Assembly: GCF_001612785.1 (NCBI RefSeq)
Contig: NZ_BDBC01000031.1
Location: 1 to 64,000, forward strand
Direction: 5' to 3'
From: Nocardia beijingensis NBRC 16342
GTDB lineage: Bacteria > Actinomycetota > Actinomycetes > Mycobacteriales > Mycobacteriaceae
DNA length: 64,000 nucleotides
Both the position numbers and the translations under genes were made by a program. Positions within the stretch are counted from its first letter, which is position 1. Every line of letters begins with the position of its first letter. The notes beneath the pieces are model-generated. The model saw only the letters and a program-made list of their open reading frames with translations, did no database searches and was not told the origin of the DNA. Below, in pieces: positions 1-8,723 of this stretch.

Positions 1-1592
1 ATCGGCCGTTCGGGCACTGCCGGGCCCGCTGCGAGCGGCTTCCGAGCCCCGGCCAGCCGCGAGTAGGCGAGGCAGACCAGCCCGCATAACAGATAGCCCA
101 GCGCCACCTTCGGCGCCGCCGCCCAGGCGACCTGGGCGGCGTGGATCAGGCCGATCCAGCTCAGCGCCGCGGCGGCGGCGCACGCGGTGGCCGCGGCGAC
201 GAAGCGCTTGTCCAGGACGAAGGTCACGACCGCGCCCAGCACCAGACCGGCCAGCACGCCGCCCGAGCCCAGCGTCTTCAGCCCGTCGTACACCACGCCC
301 GCTTGGCCGAGCGCGGCGTCACCGACCTTGTCGGCGGTGGTGCCGGCCGCCGTCAGCGCGTTGTCGATCTGGCCGACCGCCCACTCGGCGAGGTTCGGGA
401 TCAGCGCCGCGACCACCGCCACGGCGTGCAACTTGGGCACCGCCTGGAACGCCTGGGCGCCGATCAGCAGGCCGATGTACAGCAGAATCGGCACGATCGC
501 CGGGATCGGCAGCAGGGTGGCGAGCACCCCGAACAGCCCCAGCAGGCACATCACGCCGATGGTGACGCCGCTGGCCAGCGAGTATCCGGTGCGCCCGCCG
601 GCGTCCTTCCAGCCCGGATGGCCGATGTAGACCGCAGGCGGGAACGGCGAGCCGAAGCCTGAGCCGACGACGGCGCCGAGCCCGTCGGCGAGCAGTACGC
701 TGCGCAGGTTGTAGTTGTCGCCCGCCGCCGCGGCGCTCTCCACGTTGCTCATCGCCTCGGTGAAGTTGTAGACGCCCAGCGGGATCGCCGTGGCCAGCAG
801 CGGGCTCAGATTGCCGAGGCCGGTGAACAGCAAGTGCAGGTGCAGGGTCGGCAGCCCGATCGCGATGTCGTGCGCGGCCTTGCTGACGTCCGGCACCGAC
901 ATGAACCCGCCGATCCAGCCGATCGCCGTGCCGACCAGCAGCGCCACCAGACCGACCGGGACGTTGCCGGGCAGCCGCACGTCGGTGAAGAAGCCGATCA
1001 GGATGATCGCCAGCACGGGCAGCGCGATCCACGCGGCCTCCCACATCTGCGCGGCCGGGCGCATGGAGATGAACGTGATCGAGATGCCCGCCAGGGTGCC
1101 GAGCATGGCCGCACGCGGGGTGATGCGGCGGATGTAGGGACCAACGAAGCCGCCGATCATAACGATCACGCCGATCAGGAACGCCCAGGCCAGGCCCGCC
1201 GACCACGCCTTCAGCGGATCGTGGCTGCCCAGATAGATCGGCAGCATGACCACGAACACCACGATGAACATGTGCGGCACGCTGGGTCCGTACGGCAGCG
1301 CCGTCACCGTCGCCCGCTGTTCGCGGCGGGCGAGGCGGCGGGCCAGCAGCACGTAGTACAGGTTGCCGAGCACCAGGGCCACGCCCAGCGCGGGCAGCAC
1401 GCTGCCCAGCACGTCCCTGCTCGAGATGTTCACCACCGTGATGGACAGCGTGGTGAGGGTGAGCACGTTGACCAGGATGTTGAAGCAGAGCCCGAAGTAG
1501 GCGTTGGTGTCGCCGCGCGTCCACCAGGGCAAGCGGAGGGCGGCGGGTTCCTCGGCGGGTGCAGTGTCACCGGGTTGCGTTTCGAGGGACAT
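1..1592 (-). CDS. NCS2-like purine/xanthine-type permease, C-terminus cut by window edge
   Basis: The reading frame stays open from the ATG at 1592 to the window edge, about 530 codons, so the C-terminus is missing. The protein is very hydrophobic, with roughly a dozen membrane segments. A central block contains NFTEAMSNVESA, and the stretch HPGWKDAGGRTGYSLASG resembles the conserved loops of NCS2/AzgA nucleobase permeases. It overlaps the 3' end of the upstream hydrolase gene by 26 bp. A weak AGGA lies about 7 bases before the ATG, so translational coupling is likely. By context it probably imports the substrate of the two downstream-acting amidohydrolases (biuret, allophanate or a related ureide or triazine). 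The family call rests on remembered motifs; the substrate is inference. Confidence 0.72.
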   Translation of the reverse strand, partial: MSLETQPGDTAPAEEPAALRLPWWTRGDTNAYFGLCFNILVNVLTLTTLSITVVNISSRDVLGSVLPALGVALVLGNLYYVLLARRLARREQRATVTALPYGPSVPHMFIVVFVVMLPIYLGSHDPLKAWSAGLAWAFLIGVIVMIGGFVGPYIRRITPRAAMLGTLAGISITFISMRPAAQMWEAAWIALPVLAIILIGFFTDVRLPGNVPVGLVALLVGTAIGWIGGFMSVPDVSKAAHDIAIGLPTLHLHLLFTGLGNLSPLLATAIPLGVYNFTEAMSNVESAAAAGDNYNLRSVLLADGLGAVVGSGFGSPFPPAVYIGHPGWKDAGGRTGYSLASGVTIGVMCLLGLFGVLATLLPIPAIVPILLYIGLLIGAQAFQAVPKLHAVAVVAALIPNLAEWAVGQIDNALTAAGTTADKVGDAALGQAGVVYDGLKTLGSGGVLAGLVLGAVVTFVLDKRFVAAATACAAAAALSWIGLIHAAQVAWAAAPKVALGYLLCGLVCLAYSRLAGARKPLAAGPAVPERP

Positions 1593-2319
1593 CGGTTTTC
1601 CTGTTCACTAGACCGGGCGTATCGGCGGAAGGGTCGAGCTGGGCGGGCGTGGTCAGCGCGGCGACGACCGCGGCCGAATCGGCGACCCAGCCGAAGATGC
1701 CACCCTGTGCCGCGATCATCTCCAGTCCCACTCGCTGGAATTCGGGGAAATAGGAACCGACGCAGTCGGACACGACCAGGCACTCGTAGCCCCGGTCGTT
1801 GGCTTCGCGCACGGTGGTGTGCACGCACACCTCGGTGGTGACCCCGGTGACCAGCAGGGAGCGGATGCCCGCGCGCTGCAATTCGGCGGCGAGGCCGGTG
1901 GCGTAGAAGGCGCCCTTGCCCGGCTTGTCGATCACGACCTCGTCCGGCAGCGGTGCCAGCTCGTCGACGATGTCGTGGCCGTACTCGCCGCGGATCAGGA
2001 TGCGGCCGAACCGCCCTGGGTCGCCGATGCGCTGGGAGGGGTTGCCGCGCAATAGCTTCGACGGGGGGCAGTCGGACAGGTCGGGCCGGTGACCCTCCCG
2101 GGTGTGCAGCACCGGCACCCCCGCCGCACGGGCGGCGGCCAGCAGCGCGCGCAGCGGCTCGATCACCGTGCGCAGCAGGCCGACGTCGTTGCCGAGGCTC
2201 TCGCCGAAGCCGCCGGGCAGCAGGAAGTCGCGCTGCATATCGATGATCAGCAGGGCCAGGGTGCCCGGCTCGTATCGGAAGGATCCCGGCCGCGCCGGAA
2301 TGGACTGTGTGGTGGTCAT
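1567..2319 (-). CDS. Isochorismatase-family cysteine hydrolase, biuret amidohydrolase-like
   Basis: A 250-residue cysteine hydrolase. The family triad is visible as Asp27 (LLIIDMQRDF), Lys132 (VIDKPGKGAF) and Cys165 (TTEVCVHTT), with the cis-peptide motif GVTTEVC. The stretches HTREGHRPDL, IGDPGRFGRIL and REANDRGYECL are close to what I remember of rhizobial biuret hydrolase (BiuH). BiuH cleaves biuret to allophanate and ammonia. RutB-type ureidoacrylate hydrolases are related alternatives. The ATG at 2319 overlaps the stop of the allophanate-hydrolase-like amidase by 4 bp. The next enzyme in the same operon acts on allophanate, which supports the biuret assignment. The protein is cytoplasmic. 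Confidence 0.75.
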   Translation of the reverse strand: MTTTQSIPARPGSFRYEPGTLALLIIDMQRDFLLPGGFGESLGNDVGLLRTVIEPLRALLAAARAAGVPVLHTREGHRPDLSDCPPSKLLRGNPSQRIGDPGRFGRILIRGEYGHDIVDELAPLPDEVVIDKPGKGAFYATGLAAELQRAGIRSLLVTGVTTEVCVHTTVREANDRGYECLVVSDCVGSYFPEFQRVGLEMIAAQGGIFGWVADSAAVVAALTTPAQLDPSADTPGLVNRKTDVPRNATR

Positions 2320-3695
2320 TGTCGCTCCTTCGCTGCTCGGGCGGCGGTCACCACCGTGCGGGGTTCGTCGAGGATGCGCGCCGCGGCCGCCAGCACGGTG
2401 TCGTCAGCGAGCGCGGGACCGGCCACCATGACCGACAGCGGCCGCCCGTCGCCGGTCACGCCCATCGGCACCGCCACGGCGGTGAGGTCGAGCAGATTCC
2501 CGAAATGGGTGTAGTGCCCGAGCACGGTGTTGGTGGCGACAGGATCGGCCAGCACCTGCGCCACGGTGAAGGTGGTGCCGATGGTCGGCAGCACCAGCAC
2601 GTCGAAGTCGGCCCACATCCGGGCCACCCGCGCGCGCAGCCGTTGTAGCCGCTGCTGCGCCCGGAACACGTCCACCGCGTCGAACCGGTAGCCGCCGGTG
2701 AGGATTTCGCGCACTACCGGCAGTATCGAGTCCGGATGATCGGCCACGAAGTCGCCGAACTCCACCAGCCGCTCGGCCACCCAGGGGCCCTGATAGAGCA
2801 GCTCGCCCGCCGCCAGGAACGGCTCGAGAGTAGTCGCCACGCAGTCGAATCCGAGCCCGGCCAGGCGCTCCCGCAGCGTCAGGTGCGCATCCCGGAACAC
2901 CGTGTCGCCGAAGAACTCCAGCTCCGCCGCGGCGGGCAGCCCGGCGCGCAGCCGCCCGCCGCGGTGGCGCGGCCCGCGGGAACGGCTCCATGGATCGTCC
3001 GGGTCCACCGCCGCGATCACGTCGAAGACCCGGTCGAGGTCCTCGATCGAGGTCGCGGTGAGGGTGACGCAGTCCAGCGACTTGCAGGCCGGGACAAGCC
3101 CGACCGTGCTGATCAACCCGCGCGACGGCTTCCAGCCGACGATGCCGTTGAGCGCGGCCGGGACCCGGCCGGACCCGGCGGTGTCGGTGGCCACGCAGAA
3201 CGGCACCTCGCCCAGAGCAACCGCCCGCGCGGAGCCGGAGCTGGACCCGCCGCAGACGAGGTCGCCGCCGAAGACGCTGCGCGGGATGGTGTATGGGGTG
3301 CGGGTGCCGTTCAGTCCGGTGGCGAACTGATCCAGGTTGGTCTTGCCGACGAACAGCGCGCCCGCGTCCAGCAGGCGCTGCACCGCCGGGGCGGTTCCGG
3401 TTGCCGTATAGGCGAAGTCGGGGCAGGCCAAGGTGGTGGGCCAGCCCGCGACATCGATGCTGTCCTTCACCCCGAACGGCACGCCGTACAGCGGCAGCGT
3501 GCGCGCGCCCGGCCGCCGCTCGATCTCGGCCGCCGCGGCCAGCAGTTGCGCGCGGGGCACCGGCGTGATCCAGGTACCGTCGTCGCCGTGTGCGGCGATC
3601 GCGTCGGCGACCCGTGCCGCGGTATTCGTCGGTGAGCCGCTACCGCTTTCGTGTGAAGACAGGATCTCGGCGACGCTCGGTCCCGTGCTGTGCAT
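2316..3695 (-). CDS. Amidase-signature allophanate hydrolase, amidase domain only
   Basis: A 459-residue amidase-signature enzyme. The Ser-cisSer-Lys triad can be placed at Lys77 (FGVKDSID), Ser152 in the Gly/Ser-rich loop CGGSSSGSA, and Ser175 (DTAGSGRVPA). The segments LACPDFAYTATG, VGKTNLDQFATGLNGTR and GWKPSRGL are typical of allophanate hydrolases of the AtzF/DUR1 type, which convert allophanate to ammonia and carbon dioxide. Full-length AtzF is about 600 residues with a separate C-terminal domain. This protein ends at the amidase domain, so either the C-terminal reaction is done elsewhere or the substrate differs. It is the first enzyme gene after the GntR regulator (63 bp gap) and is coupled by ATGA to the biuret-hydrolase-like gene. 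Confidence 0.75.
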   Translation of the reverse strand: MHSTGPSVAEILSSHESGSGSPTNTAARVADAIAAHGDDGTWITPVPRAQLLAAAAEIERRPGARTLPLYGVPFGVKDSIDVAGWPTTLACPDFAYTATGTAPAVQRLLDAGALFVGKTNLDQFATGLNGTRTPYTIPRSVFGGDLVCGGSSSGSARAVALGEVPFCVATDTAGSGRVPAALNGIVGWKPSRGLISTVGLVPACKSLDCVTLTATSIEDLDRVFDVIAAVDPDDPWSRSRGPRHRGGRLRAGLPAAAELEFFGDTVFRDAHLTLRERLAGLGFDCVATTLEPFLAAGELLYQGPWVAERLVEFGDFVADHPDSILPVVREILTGGYRFDAVDVFRAQQRLQRLRARVARMWADFDVLVLPTIGTTFTVAQVLADPVATNTVLGHYTHFGNLLDLTAVAVPMGVTGDGRPLSVMVAGPALADDTVLAAAARILDEPRTVVTAARAAKERQ

Positions 3696-3758
3696 TTGTC
3701 GATTGTCGACAGAATGCGTGAAGCCCGGTGTGTTCGTGTGTTTCGGCTGCGTTGCCGA

Positions 3759-4427
3759 TCAGCGGAATTCGAGATCGAGGTAGGCCGGCTCGCCGTGCGT
3801 GCGCATCTCCTCCAGCACGATGTCCCGGTCGTTGGTCTCCAGGGCGGCCAGCAGCGCGGCGTGCCGGCGCACCCCGTCGCGGCGGTGCGTGGCCCGCGCC
3901 TCCTCCCGCAGGTTTCGGGCCATCGGCAGTTGCAGCTTCAGCAGGATCGGCGCATAGGCCAGATCCAGCTGCCGCTGGCCGGCCAGCGCGACGATCGCGG
4001 CGTGGAAGCGGCGGTGCGCGTTGTCCCGCTCGAAGTCGTCGCAGCAGCCGTCGGCCGCCCGCATGTCGGCCAGCGCGGCGCGCACCGCGCGCAGCGGATC
4101 TCCCGTGGCGGGCAGCGGAAACGCGCTCTCCACCGCGTGCCGCTCCAGGACCCGCCGCAGCTCGAACAGTTGCAGCACGTCCGTGGCCGACCACACCACC
4201 ACCCGGAAGCCGCGGCGCGGCAGATGTTCGATGAGCCCCTCCTGCACCAGCAGCCGCAGTGCCTCCCGCACCGGCGCCCGGCTGGTGCCCAGCCGAGCGC
4301 ACAGGGCCTCCTCGCCGATGCGATCGCCCGGCGCGTACGCCCCGCTCAGTACCTCCGACCGCACATGCCGCACCGCCAAATCCACCAGGCTCGGCGGCAG
4401 CACGGTCTCCTCCGCACGCACCGTCAT
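3759..4427 (-). CDS. GntR-family transcriptional regulator (FCD subfamily)
   Basis: A 222-residue regulator. An N-terminal winged helix (about residues 10-75) carries the GntR signature GDRIGEEALCARLGTSRAPVR and PRRGFRVV. A helical FCD effector domain follows (about 85-215), with the metal-binding type pattern FERDNAHRRFH and HAALLAALETND. The gene heads the minus-strand cluster of amidase, cysteine hydrolase and permease, so it probably controls that cluster in response to a pathway compound. No clear operator palindrome was identified in the 63 bp that follow or the 120 bp before it. Confidence 0.85.
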   Translation of the reverse strand: MTVRAEETVLPPSLVDLAVRHVRSEVLSGAYAPGDRIGEEALCARLGTSRAPVREALRLLVQEGLIEHLPRRGFRVVVWSATDVLQLFELRRVLERHAVESAFPLPATGDPLRAVRAALADMRAADGCCDDFERDNAHRRFHAAIVALAGQRQLDLAYAPILLKLQLPMARNLREEARATHRRDGVRRHAALLAALETNDRDIVLEEMRTHGEPAYLDLEFR

Positions 4428-4547
4428 GCTCCGAGTCTACGAACGGGCCGGTCGGCGGCACGGCGGCCGCTGCCCCGGATCTGTGTGGTTCACCCACGTC
4501 GCGGCACCCAGCGGCGCGGAAGAAACGAGCCGGCCAGGTCGAGGCGG

Positions 4548-5636
4548 CTACTCGCGCGGCTCCGCTGTCGGCGGGCCGGGTGCGGGACTGCTGCACGGGC
4601 TGGCGGGCACCCCGAGCATCCCGTGCGGATGGACAGTAGTGAGCGTCGATTCGGTCGCCCGAGTGTCGCGGGTGGCTGCTGTGTAGCGAGCGGCGATGAC
4701 GTCGACGGCCGCTGCGAGTTCCGGTGCCTGTTCGGTGTCGAGGTGGAAGTCGAGGTCCATCGCGGCGAGGTATGCCGCGAGCAGTTGGGGGGTTTGAGCT
4801 CCAGCTTCCAGCGCGCTGGTATGTGTATCGATCGGTTCGACGGTCCAGATGCCGAGGGGGATCCGGGCTGCGACGGTGTCGGCGGGCGCGTGAACAGTGA
4901 CTCGTGCGGTGTAGTTCCACAGTGCTGCCATCCGCCCACGGGTCACGAAGGTCGTCAGATCCGGTCCAGGGAGTTCTCTGATCGTGAAGCCGGGCCCGGT
5001 CGGTGTCTTCGGGTCGATGCGATCGACGCGATAGCTACGCCAGTCCTGGCGATCGAGGTCGTAGCCGACGAGATACCAGCGTCCGCCGCTGTGCACCATC
5101 CGGTGTGGTTCCACGCGACGACAGCTGTTCGTCGCGTGCCGATCGGAGTAGTCGAATCGGAGTATCTCGCTACGTTCGATCGCCGTGGCGACAGCCCGGA
5201 AGACGCTGGTGTCCAACACGTTGCCCGCATCGGGCACTGGTTCGGTTGCCGAATGCACCGTATGCAACCGGTGACGCAACCGAGGTGGGAGCAGTTGCTC
5301 CAGTTTGGCGGCCGCTCGGGCGGCGGCGTCGCCGATACCCGCCACGCCCGCGCGCGCCGCGGTGCGTAGCGCCACCGCGGCGGCGACGGCCTCGTCGTCG
5401 TCGAATCGAAGGAGCGGCAGCGTGGCACCGGCACGGAGTCGATACCCACCGGCCACACCGGGCGCAGCGTCGATCTCATAGTCCAGCCGACGCAGTCGGG
5501 CGATATCGACGCGGATCGTGCGGGTGTTCACGCCCAGACGAGTAGCCAACTCCGCCCCGGTCCAGCGACGCTGGGTTTGCAGCAAACCGAGCAGCCGCAG
5601 AAGCCGGACACTGGTATCGACCATGCCGGTCAGCAT
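4548..5636 (-). CDS. HTH/WYL-domain transcriptional regulator (YafY type)
   Basis: A 362-residue regulator. An N-terminal HTH (residues 7-60, TGAELATRLGVNTRTIRVDI) is followed by a WYL domain around 145-210, with the namesake Trp187-Tyr188-Leu189 in SGGRWYLVGYD and the upstream RRVEPHRM element. A C-terminal WCX-like region follows. It is transcribed divergently from an SDR gene only 51 bp away. A perfect 12-bp inverted repeat sits in that gap, directly before the ATG used here. An alternative ATG lies four codons downstream, and neither has a strong Shine-Dalgarno. Members of this family bind DNA upstream of their own gene and its neighbour, so it probably regulates the SDR and perhaps the MFS gene. 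Confidence 0.85.
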   Translation of the reverse strand: MLTGMVDTSVRLLRLLGLLQTQRRWTGAELATRLGVNTRTIRVDIARLRRLDYEIDAAPGVAGGYRLRAGATLPLLRFDDDEAVAAAVALRTAARAGVAGIGDAAARAAAKLEQLLPPRLRHRLHTVHSATEPVPDAGNVLDTSVFRAVATAIERSEILRFDYSDRHATNSCRRVEPHRMVHSGGRWYLVGYDLDRQDWRSYRVDRIDPKTPTGPGFTIRELPGPDLTTFVTRGRMAALWNYTARVTVHAPADTVAARIPLGIWTVEPIDTHTSALEAGAQTPQLLAAYLAAMDLDFHLDTEQAPELAAAVDVIAARYTAATRDTRATESTLTTVHPHGMLGVPASPCSSPAPGPPTAEPRE

Positions 5637-5638
5637 CT

Positions 5639-5673
5639 CATCTATCGCGGAGCGATTCGCGCCGCGATAGATG
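5639..5673. promoter_or_regulatory. Perfect inverted repeat in divergent WYL regulator/SDR promoter
   Basis: The arm CATCTATCGCGG (5639-5650) is matched exactly by CCGCGATAGATG (5662-5673), with an 11-base spacer whose own centre reads CGATTCG. The repeat fills most of the 51 bp between the two divergent start codons. Its size, symmetry and position fit an operator for the dimeric WYL regulator at 4548-5636. The binding role is inferred. Confidence 0.65.
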
Positions 5674-5687
5674 CCACGGTTACCGAC

Positions 5688-6473
5688 ATGACCACTTCGA
5701 TGAATCCCGCCGCCAGTTCCTCCCAGCCGCTGTCGGGTCGCGGCGCCCTGATCACCGGTGGATCGCGCGGAATCGGTCGCGCCATCACTACCAGGTTGGC
5801 CGCCTCGGGCGCCACTGTGGTGTTCACCTATCGCACGCGATCCGAAACTGCCGAGACGTTGGTTGCCGAGATCGCCGAACTCGGCGGACGCGCGGCGGCG
5901 GTGCGACTGGATCTCGGCGATCCCGACCAGGTCACCGCGGCGTTCGCCGCCGCGGACACCGTGTTCGAGCAGCTCGATGTCGGGCTCGACATCCTGGTGG
6001 CGAATGCCGGTGTGTTCGCCAGTGCGCCACTGGCCGATGCGGGCCTCGAGGAGTGGGACCGTGTGATGGCAGTGAATGCCCGCGGAACGTTTCTCACTCT
6101 TCAGCAGGCCGCGCCGCGACTGCGCGACGGTGGACGGGTCGTCACCGTCTCCACGGTCGGCACTTATTGGCCCAGCCCCGGGGAAGCGATCTACGCGGCG
6201 AGCAAGGCGGCGGTCGAGCAGCTCACACGCGTCGCCTCACGCGAATTCGGACACCGAGGCATCACGGCCAACACCATCTCTCTCGGTCCGACCGACACCG
6301 AGCTGCTCCGCCGCGGCGCCCAACCGGGCGCTGTGGAGGGAGCCGCGGCGATGACCGCACTCGGACGCATCGGCCGACCCACCGACGTCGCGGACCTCGT
6401 GGCCCTCTTGGTTCATCCGGACAACCGATGGGTCACCGGCCAGAACATCCGTGCGGACGGCGGACTGACGTGA
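5688..6473 (+). CDS. Short-chain dehydrogenase/reductase
   Basis: A 261-residue classical SDR. The cofactor motif GGSRGIG lies near residue 24, NAG follows in ILVANAGVF, and the catalytic Ser/Tyr/Lys appear as VSTVG and YAASK. The C-terminus DNRWVTGQNIRADGG is the usual family ending. The ATG at 5688 was chosen because it precedes the Rossmann strand by a normal distance; the longer open frame runs back through the operator and the divergent gene. Substrate and product are unknown. The gene is followed after 93 bp by an MFS transporter, and the pair may form an export or detoxification unit under the WYL regulator. Confidence 0.85.
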   Translation: MTTSMNPAASSSQPLSGRGALITGGSRGIGRAITTRLAASGATVVFTYRTRSETAETLVAEIAELGGRAAAVRLDLGDPDQVTAAFAAADTVFEQLDVGLDILVANAGVFASAPLADAGLEEWDRVMAVNARGTFLTLQQAAPRLRDGGRVVTVSTVGTYWPSPGEAIYAASKAAVEQLTRVASREFGHRGITANTISLGPTDTELLRRGAQPGAVEGAAAMTALGRIGRPTDVADLVALLVHPDNRWVTGQNIRADGGLT

Positions 6474-6566
6474 CAGTTCGCCCAGCTGCCCGAACGGACA
6501 CGTCCGGCCGTCGACCACCTCGACCTGACACCGGTGGTCTTCATCGACCGCTGAAAGGACTGAGTG

Positions 6567-7787
6567 ATGGTGAAGGATCTTTCCGCCCCACCACAGCCGG
6601 TGATCACCTCGGCCGGACTGCGCCGGGTGCTGGTGGTGCTGTGCGTCACCGAGATCACCAGCTGGGGAATCCTGTTCTACGCCTTCCCCGTGCTGCTCGG
6701 GCACATCAGCACCGACACCGGCTGGTCGGCCACCACGCTGACCGCCGCGTTCTCCGGCGGGCAACTCGTGGCCGCGCTCACCGGGATACCGATCGGGCGC
6801 TGGGTCGACCGCCACGGTCCCCGGGGAGTTATGAGCGCGGGGTCGATACTGGCCGTCCCGGCGCTGATCGTGGTCGCGACCGCATCGCACCCGGTGTGGT
6901 TCTTCGCAGGCTGGTTGTTGACCGGGGTAACCATGGCAGCGGTGCTGTATCCCCCGGCCTTCGCCGCGTTGACCCGCTGGCACGGCCCCAACCGGGTTCG
7001 TGCTCTCACCGCGCTCACGCTGGCCGGGGGCATGGCTTCGACGGTATTCGCCCCGTTGACCGCCCTGATATCCGAGCGCTTGGACTGGCGTGCAACATAT
7101 TTGGTGCTCATGGCGATTCTGGCCGTGGTGACCGTGCCAGGGCACTGGTTCGGGCTGCGCCTGCCGTGGCCACACCGCCCCCTCGCGGAACCCGGGCACG
7201 CGCATCTCACCGATCCCTGGCCGATCGTGCGTAGCCGCCCCTTCTTGACGCTGGCGCTCGCCCTGAGTGCCGCGGGGTTCACGTCCTTCGCGGTGGTGGT
7301 CACCCTGGTTCCGCTGCTGACCGAACGCGGTCTCGACAACGGCTTGGCGGCGGTCGCGCTCGGGCTCGGCGGCGCTGGGCAGGTCAGCAGCCGTCTCGGT
7401 TACTCCGCGTTCGCCGCGCGCACGGGCGTCCGCACGCGCACCGTGGCGATATTGCTGGCCATCGCCGTGACCACCGCCCTGCTGGGGGTCTTCACCACCG
7501 CGTGGACGTTGATCGCGGCTGCGGTCGCCGCCGGCATGTCGCGCGGGGTCTTCACCCTGTTGCAGGCCACCGCCGTCAGCGATCGCTGGGGAACCGGGCA
7601 CTACGGGCACCTCACCGGCCTGCTTGCGGCACCGCTGATGGTCACCATGGCCGCGGCGCCATTCGCCGCCACCGCTTTGGCATCCGTCTTCGGCGGCTAC
7701 GCCACCACCTTCCTGTTCTTGGCCGCCCTCGCCGCCGCAGCCGCCGTTGTGTCGACCGCGAGCATCCCGAAAGCCATCTCGGAGTGA
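6567..7787 (+). CDS. Major facilitator superfamily transporter
   Basis: A 406-residue polytopic protein with about 12 hydrophobic segments and the MFS loop signature GRWVDRHGPRGVM between segments 2 and 3. The start is the ATG at 6567, with AAAGGA seven bases upstream, rather than the GTG one codon earlier. It lies co-directionally downstream of the SDR and ends 5 bp before the convergent gene at 7793. Family members are proton-driven importers or exporters. The sequence gives no substrate. Confidence 0.85.
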   Translation: MVKDLSAPPQPVITSAGLRRVLVVLCVTEITSWGILFYAFPVLLGHISTDTGWSATTLTAAFSGGQLVAALTGIPIGRWVDRHGPRGVMSAGSILAVPALIVVATASHPVWFFAGWLLTGVTMAAVLYPPAFAALTRWHGPNRVRALTALTLAGGMASTVFAPLTALISERLDWRATYLVLMAILAVVTVPGHWFGLRLPWPHRPLAEPGHAHLTDPWPIVRSRPFLTLALALSAAGFTSFAVVVTLVPLLTERGLDNGLAAVALGLGGAGQVSSRLGYSAFAARTGVRTRTVAILLAIAVTTALLGVFTTAWTLIAAAVAAGMSRGVFTLLQATAVSDRWGTGHYGHLTGLLAAPLMVTMAAAPFAATALASVFGGYATTFLFLAALAAAAAVVSTASIPKAISE

Positions 7788-7792
7788 GTTGT

Positions 7793-8635
7793 TCATGTTG
7801 CCAGGAAGGTTCTGATGGCTTCGTCGCTGGAGAGATGGTTGGCGCTGACGGTGACATCGATCGTCGGGTAATTTCTGCGCACGGCATCGGCGATGCCGGA
7901 AAGGCGCTCGGCGACTACCGCGGGGTCACGTAAATCCTCTTGCCGGAGTCCGTCGAAGCCGGGAAAGCCGTCGGCCACCAAGGTTACATCGGGATTGTTG
8001 ATGATGTCGTCGTAGGTTTGGAATTCCACGCTGACGATCTTCGATGTGTCCACGCGACCCGGGGTGGTGAAAACGCGGTCGCTGACGCCTTCGATGTAAT
8101 TGGCCGCCGAATGCCCCTCCTCCAGCATCGGATTCACCCGGATACGGTTGGCGTCGACACCCAGCACCATGCCCGCGGGGTGGAACCGCATCGTTCCGTC
8201 GCGGACATCGGTCCAGCTCGTGATCGTGCCGTACACGCCGGCGATGTCACTGCCGTCGGTCAGGTATACAACATCTCCGGCAGTGCTGTGTGACGCGGTG
8301 CGAATATAGCCTTCCTCGGCTGCGGCTTCTCTTCCGCGAAAAGCTCTGGGAAAAACTTGGTCGACCTGCCACAGGCGTGCACCGTTATAGAAACGATCCG
8401 GCCGCGCGACTCCGGATTCGACCAGCGGATGCGGGAACGACGGATCGCCGGGATCGAAAGCGTGTCGAAAACCTCTGTCAGCGTCAGAGAATATCTGGGC
8501 CGCACCCCTCGCTTCGCGAGCGACGGGCCTGACGCCGTGTTCGGCATCAGCCCGCGCCAGCCTCCTGATCTCGTTGCTCAAGTGTTGGGCGAATCGTGCG
8601 TATGCCCGTGCGATCAAGTCCGATCTGGTCAACAA
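7793..8635 (-). CDS. Unassigned protein with possible ADP-ribosyltransferase-like region
   Basis: A 280-residue protein that I do not recognise with certainty. Residues 1-75 are charged and helical. The C-terminal two thirds contain GARLWQVDQ, then GDVVYLTDGSDIAGVYG, then GVSDRVFTTPGRVDTSKIVSVE. The order Arg strand, small/hydroxyl strand with an Ala-x-x-Tyr helix, and an acidic residue before a PGRV-type strand recalls ADP-ribosyltransferase folds used in toxins. This is pattern resemblance only. It has no signal peptide or membrane segment. The nearest upstream ORF on the same strand is a small one at 8724-8999. It could equally be an unrelated lineage-specific protein. Confidence 0.5.
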   Translation of the reverse strand: MLTRSDLIARAYARFAQHLSNEIRRLARADAEHGVRPVAREARGAAQIFSDADRGFRHAFDPGDPSFPHPLVESGVARPDRFYNGARLWQVDQVFPRAFRGREAAAEEGYIRTASHSTAGDVVYLTDGSDIAGVYGTITSWTDVRDGTMRFHPAGMVLGVDANRIRVNPMLEEGHSAANYIEGVSDRVFTTPGRVDTSKIVSVEFQTYDDIINNPDVTLVADGFPGFDGLRQEDLRDPAVVAERLSGIADAVRRNYPTIDVTVSANHLSSDEAIRTFLAT

Positions 8636-8723
8636 AACAACGCCCTCAGGCTGATCGCCGCAGCTTCCTCATTTCTTCTGGCTGCAGTCGTCGGCGTCCG
8701 TGTGGCGATGTGATCTGCAAGCG

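Noticed and set aside
319..1524. Long minus-strand frame (about 400 codons) inside the permease
   Set aside because: Its translation is Arg/Gly/His-rich with no domain, while the frame that starts at 1592 gives a clean multi-pass permease over the same DNA.
5577..5687. N-terminal extension of the SDR open frame
   Set aside because: It would run through the operator repeat and the divergent regulator gene; the ATG at 5688 fits the SDR fold.
6237..7796. 519-codon minus-strand frame opposite the MFS gene
   Set aside because: It is an antisense frame opposite a clear MFS transporter, with Gly/Gln/Arg-rich composition and no motif.
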